The notes under the pieces are model-generated. The model saw only the letters and a program-made list of their open reading frames with translations. It was not told where the DNA came from and ran no database searches. Position numbers and translations under genes: made by a program. A stretch of 64,000 nucleotides of DNA from Kutzneria sp. 744. GTDB lineage: Bacteria > Actinomycetota > Actinomycetes > Mycobacteriales > Pseudonocardiaceae. Shown in pieces: positions 1 to 7,612 of the stretch. How positions within the stretch are numbered: the first letter of the stretch is position 1; every line of letters starts with the position of its first letter. Location of the stretch: contig NZ_KK037166.1 of the NCBI RefSeq assembly GCF_000568255.1, positions 3,860,836 through 3,924,835 of the forward strand. The letters are read 5' to 3'.

Positions 1-843
1 TGGGCCGCCGCGCCGGGCGCCATTGAGGTGCCGGACGTACGCACAGAACAGCTCGAGTACGTGTCACGCGACGGCACCGTGGTGCGCATGTTCGTCGTGT
101 CGCCGCACGGCCGTCCCGACCAGCCGCTGCCGACGCTCGTCACCGGCTACGGCGGCTTCGCCCTCACACGCCGTCCCGGCTACAACAGCAACGCCCTGGC
201 CTGGGTGCAGTCCGGCGGCGTGTGGGTCCTCGTGTCGCTGCGCGGCGGCTCCGAGGAGGGCGAGCAGTGGCACCAGGCCGGCATGCGCGACCGCAAGCAG
301 AACGTGTTCGACGACTTCCACTCCGCCGCCGAATACCTGATCCGCAACGGCTGGACGACGCCGGAGCAGTTGGCGATCTCCGGCGGATCCAACGGTGGTC
401 TGCTTGTCGGAGCGGCGTTGACCCAAAGGCCGGAACTGTATCGGGCGGTCGTGTGTTCCGCGCCACTGCTGGACATGGTGCGGTACGAGCGGTTTCTGCT
501 GGGCAGGCTGTGGGCGGAGGAGTACGGGAGCGCCGCCGTGGCCGACGAGCTGGCTTGGCTGCTGGCCTACTCCCCGTACCATCGGGTGATCGAGGAGGTC
601 GAGTACCCGGCCGTGCTGTTCGCCGTGTTCGAGTCGGACAGCAGGGTGGACCCGAACCACGCCCGCAAGATGTGCGCAGCGTTGCAGCACGCCACCAGCG
701 CTGACCCCACCAAGCATCCGGTGTTGATCCGCCGTGAGACCGAGGTCGGCCACGCGGCGCGGTCGGTGTCGCGCAGCGTGGCGCTGGCCGTCGACGAACT
801 CGGCTTCCTCGCCCATCAGGTCGGCTTGGAGCTGGAGGACTGA
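1..843 (+). CDS. Prolyl oligopeptidase family serine peptidase, C-terminal part
   Basis: The frame is open from base 1, so the gene begins outside the window; the GTG at 28 is internal. The visible 280 residues are the alpha/beta-hydrolase catalytic domain of the S9 (prolyl oligopeptidase) family, which cleaves short peptides after proline or related residues. The nucleophile serine is in GGSNGG (codon 388-390). The acid is probably in FESDSRVDPNH, the S9 position just before the conserved R-V, and the histidine is in TEVGHAARS, matching the usual Asp-Arg-Val and Gly-His-Gly patterns loosely. The N-terminal beta-propeller that restricts substrate size would lie upstream and is not seen. The mscS gene follows after 6 bp, suggesting co-transcription. 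The family is clear; the exact substrate is not. Confidence 0.9.
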   Translation, partial: WAAAPGAIEVPDVRTEQLEYVSRDGTVVRMFVVSPHGRPDQPLPTLVTGYGGFALTRRPGYNSNALAWVQSGGVWVLVSLRGGSEEGEQWHQAGMRDRKQNVFDDFHSAAEYLIRNGWTTPEQLAISGGSNGGLLVGAALTQRPELYRAVVCSAPLLDMVRYERFLLGRLWAEEYGSAAVADELAWLLAYSPYHRVIEEVEYPAVLFAVFESDSRVDPNHARKMCAALQHATSADPTKHPVLIRRETEVGHAARSVSRSVALAVDELGFLAHQVGLELED

Positions 844-849
844 CTACAT

Positions 850-1512
850 ATGACCGGGCAGGACAACAACGTGGTCAAGGCGGCCGGATGGTTCGCCGAC
901 AATTGGCCGTTGTTAGTCACCGGGGCCATTCAGGTCGCGATCATCGTGGTGCTCGCCGTGGTGATCCGGCTGGTGCTCCACCGGATGATCGACAAGTTCA
1001 CGCAGGGCAACGGCGAGATGCCGCCGCTGCTGCGCCCGCTGAAGGAGCGGGTGCAGCAGCTGCCCGCCCCGCAGCGGTCGGAGCGGCGGCGGCAGCGGGC
1101 CGCGACCATCGGCTCGGTGCTCAAGTCGCTGACCTCGCTGCTGATCTATGGCATCGCGTTCCTGACGATCATGAAGCAGCTCGGCTTCGACATCACGCCG
1201 ATCATCGCCTCGGCCGGCGTGCTCGGCGTCGCGATCGGCTTCGGCGCGCAATCGCTGGTCCGGGACTTCCTGTCCGGCGTCTTCATGATGCTGGAGGATC
1301 AGTACGGCGTCGGCGACGTGATCGATGCCGGCCAGGCCACCGGCACCGTCGAGGCCGTCGGCCTGCGCGTGTCGTGGCAGGCATGGCTAGTGTTAGTGAC
1401 AGACATTGATATAAGGTTCTCCCAAGGAAGCAAGCCCATGTACTATGTGTTAAAACGTCGCGGGATTGTGAGGCGTAAGGTCGAGTCAGGTTACCCCATA
1501 TTTCACAACTGA
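850..1512 (+). pseudogene. mscS: MscS-family mechanosensitive channel, N-terminal part, cut by an insertion
   Basis: Small-conductance mechanosensitive channels release solutes on osmotic downshock. This frame carries membrane segments near residues 20-45 and 92-112 and the pore-lining TM3 near 118-150 (GVLGVAIGFGAQSLVRDFLSG), then the start of the beta domain ending in TGTVEAVGLRV. After base 1371 the frame enters foreign, AT-richer DNA, adds 46 unrelated residues and stops at 1512. The rest of the beta domain resumes at 1855. Joining base 1371 to base 1858 restores GLRV-NTLRDVNG, the expected family sequence, and a 329-residue protein. As DNA the gene is broken; a channel lacking most of the beta domain is unlikely to work unless the insertion is removed. 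Confidence 0.85.
1362..1371 (+). repeat. 10-bp direct repeat flanking the mscS insertion (second copy 1848-1857)
   Basis: CCTGCGCGTG occurs at 1362-1371 and again at 1848-1857, one copy on each side of the AT-richer segment. Allowing a 2-base gap the similarity extends leftwards (TCGG before the first copy, TCGGCA before the second). It resembles a target-site duplication, although mscS sequence needs only one copy. A 6-bp inverted repeat, GCCTGC (1361-1366) and GCAGGC (1377-1382), spans the left junction. Confidence 0.75.
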
Positions 1513-1857
1513 ACAGACTGTGCATTCATACGTAATCATGTCGAGTGGACAATGATCCTACATAATTCTGTTTGTGCCACTCCGTCCAGCATCTTGGGTG
1601 ATCACAGGCGTATCTGGAGCCTATGACCGATTTATAACGCTGGTTCCCCAGTTTGCTTGCTCATCTTCAGTAACTTGAATATGTGACCTTGTCTGGGCAT
1701 TTTTAGGGGTCTGAGAATCATTTAGCGCGGAGCTCCCATTTCGCCCCCAGCTCATACGCAACGGATTCTTAGATTCAAGAGAAAATAGCCGGGAAGTTTT
1801 GTCGGCTGCGTAGTAGGAAACGGTGGCGCACATGGGTGACATCGGCACCTGCGCGTG
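1372..1857. mobile_element. 486-bp AT-richer insertion inside mscS, type unknown
   Basis: The segment between the two mscS halves is 486 bp (162 x 3) including one repeat copy. By hand count 1441-1800 is about 46% G+C, against about 70% in the neighbouring genes. It holds no long ORF with a recognisable product; the longest reading inside it, on the minus strand from about 1850 to 1621, shows no transposase or reverse transcriptase motif. I found no terminal inverted repeats, no group II 5' GUGYG end and no group I terminal G. The ends form small stems (GCCTGC/GCAGGC at the left, GCGCA/TGCGC near the right). It could be a non-autonomous element, an unusual intervening sequence, or an assembly error. 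Confidence 0.6.
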
Positions 1858-2325
1858 AACACGCTGCGCGACGTCAACGGCACCGTCTGGTACGTGCGCA
1901 ACGGCGAGGTCGTCCGGATCGGCAACTCCAGCCAGGGCTTCGCGGTCGCCGTCGTCGACGTGCCGCTCAGCCACCACGGCAGCGTGGACGAGGCACTGGC
2001 CGTGCTCGGCGAGGCCGCCGAGGAGGCGGTGAGCCAGGCGCCGCTCGCCGACGACGTGATGGACGCGCCACAGGTGCTCGGCGTGGAGAAGGTCACGTCG
2101 GAGGGCATCACGCTGCGGCTGACCGTCAAGGTCCGGCCCGGCCGGCAGTGGGCGACGCAGCGAGCGCTGCGGGCCCGCATCATGGGCGCGTTCGTGGCGG
2201 CCGGCATCGAACTGCCGTTCGTGCGCACGCCGGCGAAGCCGGCCGAGGAGCCACCCAAGCCCGCACCGGCCCGGCCGCGCAGCACCGGCTTCGAGGACAC
2301 CAAGGCGTCAGGCTCGGACAGCTGA
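1855..2325 (+). pseudogene. mscS: MscS-family mechanosensitive channel, C-terminal part
   Basis: This frame opens at a GTG inside the right-hand repeat and reads NTLRDVNGTVWYVRNG and then GNSSQGFAVAVVDVPLSHHG, which is the remainder of the MscS beta domain followed by the alpha/beta C-terminal domain (to about [15 protein letters not shown]) and a Pro/Ala-rich tail. It has no ribosome binding site of its own that I can see and no membrane segment, so on its own it is a fragment. It is in register with the N-terminal part once the 486-bp insertion is removed. The globin gene starts 16 bp after its stop. Confidence 0.8.
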
Positions 2326-2341
2326 GTGCGAGGATAGAGAC

Positions 2342-2725
2342 GTGGGAACGCCGCAGAACTTCTACGAGGCCGTCGGCGGCGAGAAGACGTTCCGCCGCAT
2401 CGTCGGCCGCTTCTACGCCGAGGTCGCCAAGGACGAGGTGCTCCGTCCGCTGTATCCGGAGGAGGACCTCGGGCCGGCCGAGGAGCGTCTGCGGCTGTTC
2501 CTGATCCAGTACTGGGGCGGCCCGCACACCTACTCCGACCAGCGCGGCCACCCCCGGCTGCGGATGCGGCACGCGCCGTTCACGGTCGGTCCGATCCAGC
2601 GGGACGCGTGGCTGCGCTGCATGCGGATCGCCGTCGACGAGGAGCGGCTGCCCGAGGCCGAGCGCCAGCAGCTGTGGGAGTACCTGGAGATGGCGGCCAA
2701 CAGCCTGCTCAACACCTGGGTGTGA
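2342..2725 (+). CDS. glbO: Group II truncated haemoglobin
   Basis: The 127-residue length and the sequence fit the trHbO family, small haem proteins that bind O2 and are linked to respiration at low oxygen. Visible landmarks are FYEAVGG at the N-terminus, RFYAEV of helix B with a tyrosine, PLYPEEDL at the CD turn, [10 protein letters not shown] of helix E, the proximal histidine in RMRHAPF and the Trp of helix G in RDAWLRCM. The start is GTG. The alpha-glucosidase gene follows on the same strand after about 100 bp, the same neighbour as in mycobacteria (Rv2470-Rv2471, from memory), which supports glbO. Confidence 0.93.
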   Translation: MGTPQNFYEAVGGEKTFRRIVGRFYAEVAKDEVLRPLYPEEDLGPAEERLRLFLIQYWGGPHTYSDQRGHPRLRMRHAPFTVGPIQRDAWLRCMRIAVDEERLPEAERQQLWEYLEMAANSLLNTWV

Positions 2726-2827
2726 GATCCCGGTGAGAACGATCACTGCGCGGCTGACCACGGTTTTCCGCCTGGCGTAACCCATTAGGGGACAACCGAT
2801 CCCGGACGGATGGCAATATGACACCCC

Positions 2828-4423
2828 GTGCGACGATCCGCTGACGTTCATGCCGAGATCGCCGAGAAGTCGGCTTGGTGGCGCGACGCGGTCTTCTACC
2901 AGGTGTACGTCAGGTCCTTCGCGGACTCGGACGGCGACGGCGTCGGCGATCTCGAGGGCATCCGGTCCCGACTGGGCTACCTGGAGCTGCTCGGGGTCGA
3001 CGCGCTCTGGCTGACGCCGTTCTACCGCTCGCCGATGGCCGATCACGGCTACGACGTCGCCGATCCACGGGACGTCGACCCGCAGTTCGGCGACCTGGCC
3101 GCGTTCGACCGCCTCGTTGCCGACGCGCACAAGTGCGGCATCAAGGTCACCGTCGACCTCGTGCCCAACCACACCAGCGACCAGCACGGGTGGTTCCAGG
3201 CCGCCCTGCGGGCCGGGCCCGGCAGCGTCGAGCGGGACCGGTACCACTTCCGTGAGGGCCGGGGCGGCGACGGCTCAATGCCGCCCAACAACTGGACCAG
3301 CGTGTTCGGCGGGCCCGCTTGGACGCGGGTCGCCGACGGGCAGTGGTACCTGCACCTGTTCGCGCCCCAGCAGCCCGACCTGAACTGGTCCCATCCCGAG
3401 GTTCGCGCCGATCTCGAGCGCACCCTCCGATTCTGGCTCGACCGCGGGGCCGACGGCTTCCGCATCGACGTCGCCCACGGCATGGCCAAGCCGTACGGGC
3501 TGCCCGACATGGACCCCCGGGCCGAGATCGGCGCCGGCGTGCTGCACGACAACGCCCTCGACCCGCGATTCGACGACGACGGTGTGCACGAGATCCACCG
3601 CATGATCCGCAAGGTGCTCGACGAGTACCCCAACGCCATGGCCGTCGGCGAAATCTGGGTCAAGGAGAACGAGCGGTTCACCCGCTACCTCCGAGCCGAT
3701 GAGCTCCACCTCGGCTTCAACTTCCGCCTCGTGGAAGCCGAGTTCGACGCCGACTCCGTCCGCAACGCCATCGACTCCTCGCTCGCCGCCGTCACCTACG
3801 TCGACTCCCCCGCCACCTGGACTCTGTCCAACCACGACGTCGTCCGGCACGTCACCCGCTACGGCGACGGCTTACTCGGTCGTCAGCGCGCCCGGGCCAT
3901 GGCCCTCGTAGAGCTCGCCCTGCCCGGGGTCGTCTACGTCTACAACGGCGAGGAACTCGGGCTGTCCAACGTCGAACTGCCCGACTGGGCCCTCCAGGAC
4001 CCCATCTGGCTTCGGTCCGGGCACACCGATCGGGGCCGCGACGGCTGCCGCGTGCCCATTCCCTGGGAGGGCGACCAGCCCCCCTTCGGCTTCTCCTCCG
4101 GCGTCGCCACCTGGCTGCCCATGCCGCACGAGTGGGCCGGCCTCACCGTCGAGGCCCAGCTCGAGGACCCCGGGTCCATGCTGTCCCTCTACCGCCAGGC
4201 CCTCGAGCTCCGGAAGACCCATCCAGCCTTCGGCGGCGAGAGCCTCGAGTGGTACGGCGCCCCTCCTGGCTGCTTCGCCTTCCGCCGCAAGGGCGGCGGT
4301 CTCATCTGCGCCCTCAATACCGGCAGCGCCCCCGTGCCGCTGCCGCCCGGGCAGGTGCTGCTGGCCAGCGGGCCGATGGCCGCCGACCTCCTGCCCCCGG
4401 ACACCGCCGTCTGGCTGGTGTGA
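2828..4423 (+). CDS. aglA: GH13 alpha-glucosidase
   Basis: The 531-residue protein is a glycoside hydrolase family 13 (beta/alpha)8-barrel enzyme that releases glucose from alpha-glucosides or short malto- or isomalto-oligosaccharides. The N-terminus WWRDAVFYQVYVRSF and DGDGVGDLEGI are typical of the oligo-1,6-glucosidase/alpha-glucosidase subgroup. The catalytic residues are visible: nucleophile Asp214 in GFRIDVAH, acid/base Glu275 in AVGEIWV and transition-state Asp337 in LSNHD. There is no signal peptide, so it should be cytoplasmic. The start is GTG at 2828. It occupies the position of mycobacterial aglA next to glbO. Linkage specificity cannot be read from the sequence. Confidence 0.93.
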   Translation: MRRSADVHAEIAEKSAWWRDAVFYQVYVRSFADSDGDGVGDLEGIRSRLGYLELLGVDALWLTPFYRSPMADHGYDVADPRDVDPQFGDLAAFDRLVADAHKCGIKVTVDLVPNHTSDQHGWFQAALRAGPGSVERDRYHFREGRGGDGSMPPNNWTSVFGGPAWTRVADGQWYLHLFAPQQPDLNWSHPEVRADLERTLRFWLDRGADGFRIDVAHGMAKPYGLPDMDPRAEIGAGVLHDNALDPRFDDDGVHEIHRMIRKVLDEYPNAMAVGEIWVKENERFTRYLRADELHLGFNFRLVEAEFDADSVRNAIDSSLAAVTYVDSPATWTLSNHDVVRHVTRYGDGLLGRQRARAMALVELALPGVVYVYNGEELGLSNVELPDWALQDPIWLRSGHTDRGRDGCRVPIPWEGDQPPFGFSSGVATWLPMPHEWAGLTVEAQLEDPGSMLSLYRQALELRKTHPAFGGESLEWYGAPPGCFAFRRKGGGLICALNTGSAPVPLPPGQVLLASGPMAADLLPPDTAVWLV

Positions 4424-4524
4424 CGGCTTTCTCGTCCCGTCGGGGGCCGCACCGTGGCCGCTGGCCTGGCACCGTTCACCGGCAGTTCCGCCCGCGTTGG
4501 GGATCGGCGATTAACTTCCCGCCC

Positions 4525-6360
4525 ATGAGTGACTCAAGTCGTCGCAGCTTCCTGCGTGGTGCTGGGCTCATCGGTGCGGGGGTGGCGGCGACCGGTGCGC
4601 TCGGCACTGTCTCCGCGTCCGCGGCCCCGTCATCGACGGCCGGCTGGTACCCCGATCCGAACGACCCACGCTTCACGCTCGTCGTCATGCCGGACACGCA
4701 GTACCTGTTCGACGAGGACCGCGGCGACGCCACGCCCTTGGACGCCTCGCTGCGCCACGTCCTCGACGGCGGTGCTGACAATGTTGTCTTCCTGTCGCAC
4801 CTCGGCGACCTCACCGAACACGGCGAGGCCGGCGAAATCGCCCAGATCGGCCACTCGTTCCAGGCGCTCGACCGCAACCGCGTCGGCTACAGCGTGCTGG
4901 CCGGCAACCACGACGTGAACTCCTCAACCGACGACCAGCGCGGCAGCAGCCCGTGGCTGTCGACCTTCGGTCCGCAGCGGTTCCACAGTTCGCCGACATT
5001 CCGCGGTTCGTCCAAGGACGGCTACAACAGCTACCACCTGTTCCGGGGCGGCGGCCGCGACTGGCTCGTCCTCGCCCTGGACTGGCGGCTGTCCCCCGCC
5101 GGCTTCGACTGGGCCCGCACGGTCATCCGCCAGCACCCGAAGACCCCGGTCATCCTCACCACCCACGAACTCGCCTACGCCGACGACGCCGGCCAGGCTT
5201 CGCTGTCCGACTACGGGCAGCAGCTATGGGACCAGCTCATCAACGACAACGACCAGATCTTCCTCACCCTCAACGGCCACTTCTGGCCGCCCGGCCGGGC
5301 CGTGCTGCGCAACAGGGCCGGACACGACGTCCATGTGCACATCACCAACTACCAGGACCACTACTACGGCGGCAGCGCCATGATCCGGCTCTACCGCTTC
5401 GATCTGGCCCGCAACGTCATCGACGTTTCGACCATCTCGCCCTGGCTGCTCGACCAGAACTCCTCCCGGCTCAACAAGCTGGACCGCCGCGAGATCGAGC
5501 TCACCGGCCCCGTCAACCGCTTCACGCTCGACGTCGACTTCACTGCCCGGTTCAGCGGCTTCGCCCCCGTTCCCCCGCCTGTCTCCCGCCCGACGCGGGA
5601 CGTCCTGGTCCCCGGCACCCTCGCCTACTGGCGGTTCGACAACGGTCCCGCCGCCGGCACGCCCTTCGCCGACGGTCTTGTGCAACGCGACCTCTCCGGC
5701 CACGGCAACGACCTCGTCCGAGTCACCATGCCCGGCAGTGGTCCGTCAGCTTTGACCTGGTCCGCCGACTTCCACCCCGGTGCCCCCGCGCACGGCAGCC
5801 TCCGCTTCGACGGCGGCAAGAACCCGGGCCACGGCGCCTACCTTCAGACCGTCGACGCCGCGCCTCTCAATGCCACCAACTTCCAACACGGCTACACCAT
5901 CGAGGCGTTCGTCAAGGTCCCCGGCGACTTCAAGAACGGCCTGCACGCCTGGTGCGGCATCTTCTCCCGCCTGTGCCGCGGCCGCGACGCCGGCAAGACG
6001 GGCGACGATCCGCTCGAGCCCGCCGCCACCCTGGCCCTCTCCGACGGCGCCCAGTTCCAGTGGGCCGTCTTCCCTCTCAACCAGACCGGTATCTCCACCT
6101 GCTGGGGCCACGAGCTGCTCCTCGACCAGTGGTGGCACGTTGCTCTCGTCAACACTGGTCAACACTCGTCAATGTTCGTCAACGGTTGTCCAGTGTTGAG
6201 GAACCCCAAGACCCCGGCCACCGGCATCTCCGGCACCGGCAACTGGCTACTCGGCGCCTATGACTACGACCGCACCGTCGACCAGGGCTTTTACGGCTGG
6301 ATCGGCGACGTCCGCGTCGTCGACCGCGCTCTGTCGGTCCACGAGTTCATGCTCCGCTGA
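4525..6360 (+). CDS. Tat-exported metallophosphoesterase with C-terminal LamG domain
   Basis: Starting at the ATG at 4525 gives 611 residues; the open frame upstream to 4132 is out-of-frame shadow of the previous gene. Residues 1-35 are a twin-arginine signal (SRRSFLRGAG, hydrophobic stretch, ASAAP). Residues about 50-330 form a calcineurin-like phosphoesterase domain with metal-ligand motifs MPDTQYL, HLGDLTEHG, LAGNHD, TTHE and NGHFW. After about residue 370 there is a concanavalin/LamG-like module (GTLAYWRFDN, SLRFDGG, GYTIEAFVKVPG, WHVALVNTG, WIGDVRVVDRALS). Such proteins act outside the cell on phosphoesters, with the LamG part probably binding carbohydrate. The true substrate is unknown. 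Confidence 0.9.
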   Translation: MSDSSRRSFLRGAGLIGAGVAATGALGTVSASAAPSSTAGWYPDPNDPRFTLVVMPDTQYLFDEDRGDATPLDASLRHVLDGGADNVVFLSHLGDLTEHGEAGEIAQIGHSFQALDRNRVGYSVLAGNHDVNSSTDDQRGSSPWLSTFGPQRFHSSPTFRGSSKDGYNSYHLFRGGGRDWLVLALDWRLSPAGFDWARTVIRQHPKTPVILTTHELAYADDAGQASLSDYGQQLWDQLINDNDQIFLTLNGHFWPPGRAVLRNRAGHDVHVHITNYQDHYYGGSAMIRLYRFDLARNVIDVSTISPWLLDQNSSRLNKLDRREIELTGPVNRFTLDVDFTARFSGFAPVPPPVSRPTRDVLVPGTLAYWRFDNGPAAGTPFADGLVQRDLSGHGNDLVRVTMPGSGPSALTWSADFHPGAPAHGSLRFDGGKNPGHGAYLQTVDAAPLNATNFQHGYTIEAFVKVPGDFKNGLHAWCGIFSRLCRGRDAGKTGDDPLEPAATLALSDGAQFQWAVFPLNQTGISTCWGHELLLDQWWHVALVNTGQHSSMFVNGCPVLRNPKTPATGISGTGNWLLGAYDYDRTVDQGFYGWIGDVRVVDRALSVHEFMLR

Positions 6361-6367
6361 CCACCAG

Positions 6368-6410
6368 GTCGACTTCGCCGGCCGACACCAACTCGACCGG
6401 CGAAGTCGAC
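6368..6410. terminator. Bidirectional hairpin between convergent genes
   Basis: GTCGACTTCGCCGG (6368-6381) and its exact complement CCGGCGAAGTCGAC (6397-6410) form a perfect 14-bp stem with a 15-nt loop. It lies exactly between the stop of the metallophosphoesterase gene and the stop of the convergent hypothetical gene, so it can end transcription from both sides. There is no strong T-run, as is common in actinomycetes. Confidence 0.8.
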
Positions 6411-6411
6411 T

Positions 6412-7047
6412 TCACACCAGCAGCGGCAGCAAGGCATGGCGTCGACGCACGACCGCGCCGAACCGGGCGTCAATACGCAGCCACGCGTCCGTCGCGGTCA
6501 CCCGCACATTGCCCTCGAGGTCGCCAGATCCCAGGAACCCCATCCCGGACAGCGCGAACAGACAACGCAGCGGAATCTTGACGTCCAGCCCGCTGCCGCT
6601 CACGGTCAGCACCGTCTGGTCCAACAGCGACGCCGGCGGCGTCCCGTGCGGGCCGGAGTTCTCGCGCGCGACGGCCACGCCCTGGTCGGCCAGTTCCGTC
6701 ATCACGGCTACCGGCAGATCGTCGACCTGCTTCCACCCCTCCGCCGGCGGCAGGGCACTGCGCCACATCAGATCTTTCGACGCGCCCGGATCCACCCGGT
6801 CGCCACGCAGGATCGCCAGGCCGGAGAGCAGCTCACTGCCCGCGACCGCCACGTCCGACGGCGTCGCCGAACCGGCAACGGTCCGGGTCGCCAGCACATC
6901 GAACGGCGTCGCGACCCACGCTTCGACCCGATCTTCGCCGCGGTTGCGCAGACGCACTACCCCTTGCTGGTCCAAGCGCACGGCCCGGGCCACGAACGCG
7001 CCGAGATCGTCGCGCTCCGACGTGTCAGCAAACACCAGCTCAGCCAC
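6412..7047 (-). CDS. Conserved actinobacterial protein of unknown function
   Basis: The 211-residue protein has no motif that I can tie to a reaction. It starts MAELVFADTSERDDLGAFVARAVRLD and has neither signal peptide nor membrane segment. Its start overlaps the end of the thioesterase gene by 8 bp, so the two are translated together. The same pair lies downstream of gdh in M. tuberculosis (Rv2474c-Rv2475c, from memory), so conservation of the arrangement makes it a real gene. It could be a partner of the thioesterase; nothing in the sequence proves this. Confidence 0.8.
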   Translation of the reverse strand: MAELVFADTSERDDLGAFVARAVRLDQQGVVRLRNRGEDRVEAWVATPFDVLATRTVAGSATPSDVAVAGSELLSGLAILRGDRVDPGASKDLMWRSALPPAEGWKQVDDLPVAVMTELADQGVAVARENSGPHGTPPASLLDQTVLTVSGSGLDVKIPLRCLFALSGMGFLGSGDLEGNVRVTATDAWLRIDARFGAVVRRRHALLPLLV

Positions 7048-7471
7048 GTGCGCCCCCAGAGTGCCAGCTCGCCAGGAAGTCCCGTTCGGAGTCCGTCAAC
7101 CGCCGCGGCCTCGTTTCTTCAACGTCGTAGGCACAGATCAGCGTCTCCGCCGTCACCGCAACCGTCGACGAGCCGTTTCCACCACTGCGCACGGAGTAGT
7201 CCAACATGAACGACGACGCCCTCAGATCGCGCACCGACATCTCGATGTCGACCGATCCCCCGTCGAACACCAGCGGAACGCGGTAGTCCACCGCCAGTTT
7301 CACCACGACCATGCCGCGCGACATGTCGACGAGACCCTGCCGCGCCGCCTCGGTGAACACGAGAGCGACTCGTGCCTCTTCCAGAAGGGTGACCGTGTTC
7401 GCGTGGTTGACGTGCCCGTAAGCATCCATGTCGGACCACCGCGGTCGCACCTGCGCGACGAAGACACCCAA
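7040..7471 (-). CDS. Hotdog-fold acyl-CoA thioesterase (4HBT type)
   Basis: The 143-residue length and the N-terminal WSDMDAYGHVNHANTVTLLEEAR are diagnostic of the 4-hydroxybenzoyl-CoA thioesterase superfamily; the Asp in DMDAYGHVNHA is the catalytic position. The remaining strands (VVVKLAVDYRVPLVFDGGSVDIEM and FMLDYSV) fit the hotdog fold. These enzymes hydrolyse acyl-CoA thioesters in the cytoplasm. It lies on the same strand downstream of gdh, separated from it by a strong hairpin terminator, and overlaps the following hypothetical gene. The acyl substrate is unknown. Confidence 0.88.
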   Translation of the reverse strand: MGVFVAQVRPRWSDMDAYGHVNHANTVTLLEEARVALVFTEAARQGLVDMSRGMVVVKLAVDYRVPLVFDGGSVDIEMSVRDLRASSFMLDYSVRSGGNGSSTVAVTAETLICAYDVEETRPRRLTDSERDFLASWHSGGARG

Positions 7472-7561
7472 CTACAACGCCTCCCTGGCTGATGCCCAGA
7501 TTCAGTATTGGATCCTACCCAGCCAGCTCGGAGACCATTTCGCGGACAGCTGCCCGAACAG

Positions 7562-7601
7562 AACGGGACCCCGCCGGCGACGTTCGCCGGCGGGGCCCGT
7601 T
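7562..7601. terminator. Terminator downstream of gdh
   Basis: AACGGG-A-CCCCGCCGGCGA (7562-7580) pairs with TCGCCGGCGGGG-C-CCGTT (7583-7601), a stem of about 18 pairs with one internal mismatch and a 2- to 4-nt loop. It begins 12 bp after the gdh stop (minus strand), so it should end the gdh transcript and separate it from the thioesterase gene. Confidence 0.85.
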
Positions 7602-7612
7602 GTCCGTCGACG

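Noticed and set aside
1372..1857. mscS insertion as a group I or group II self-splicing intron
   Set aside because: Because the junction lies in a direct repeat, the last base of exon and insert are the same for all internal choices, so the group I rule (U before, G at the end) cannot be met; the group II start GUGYG and end AY are not found together, and no domain V hairpin is seen.
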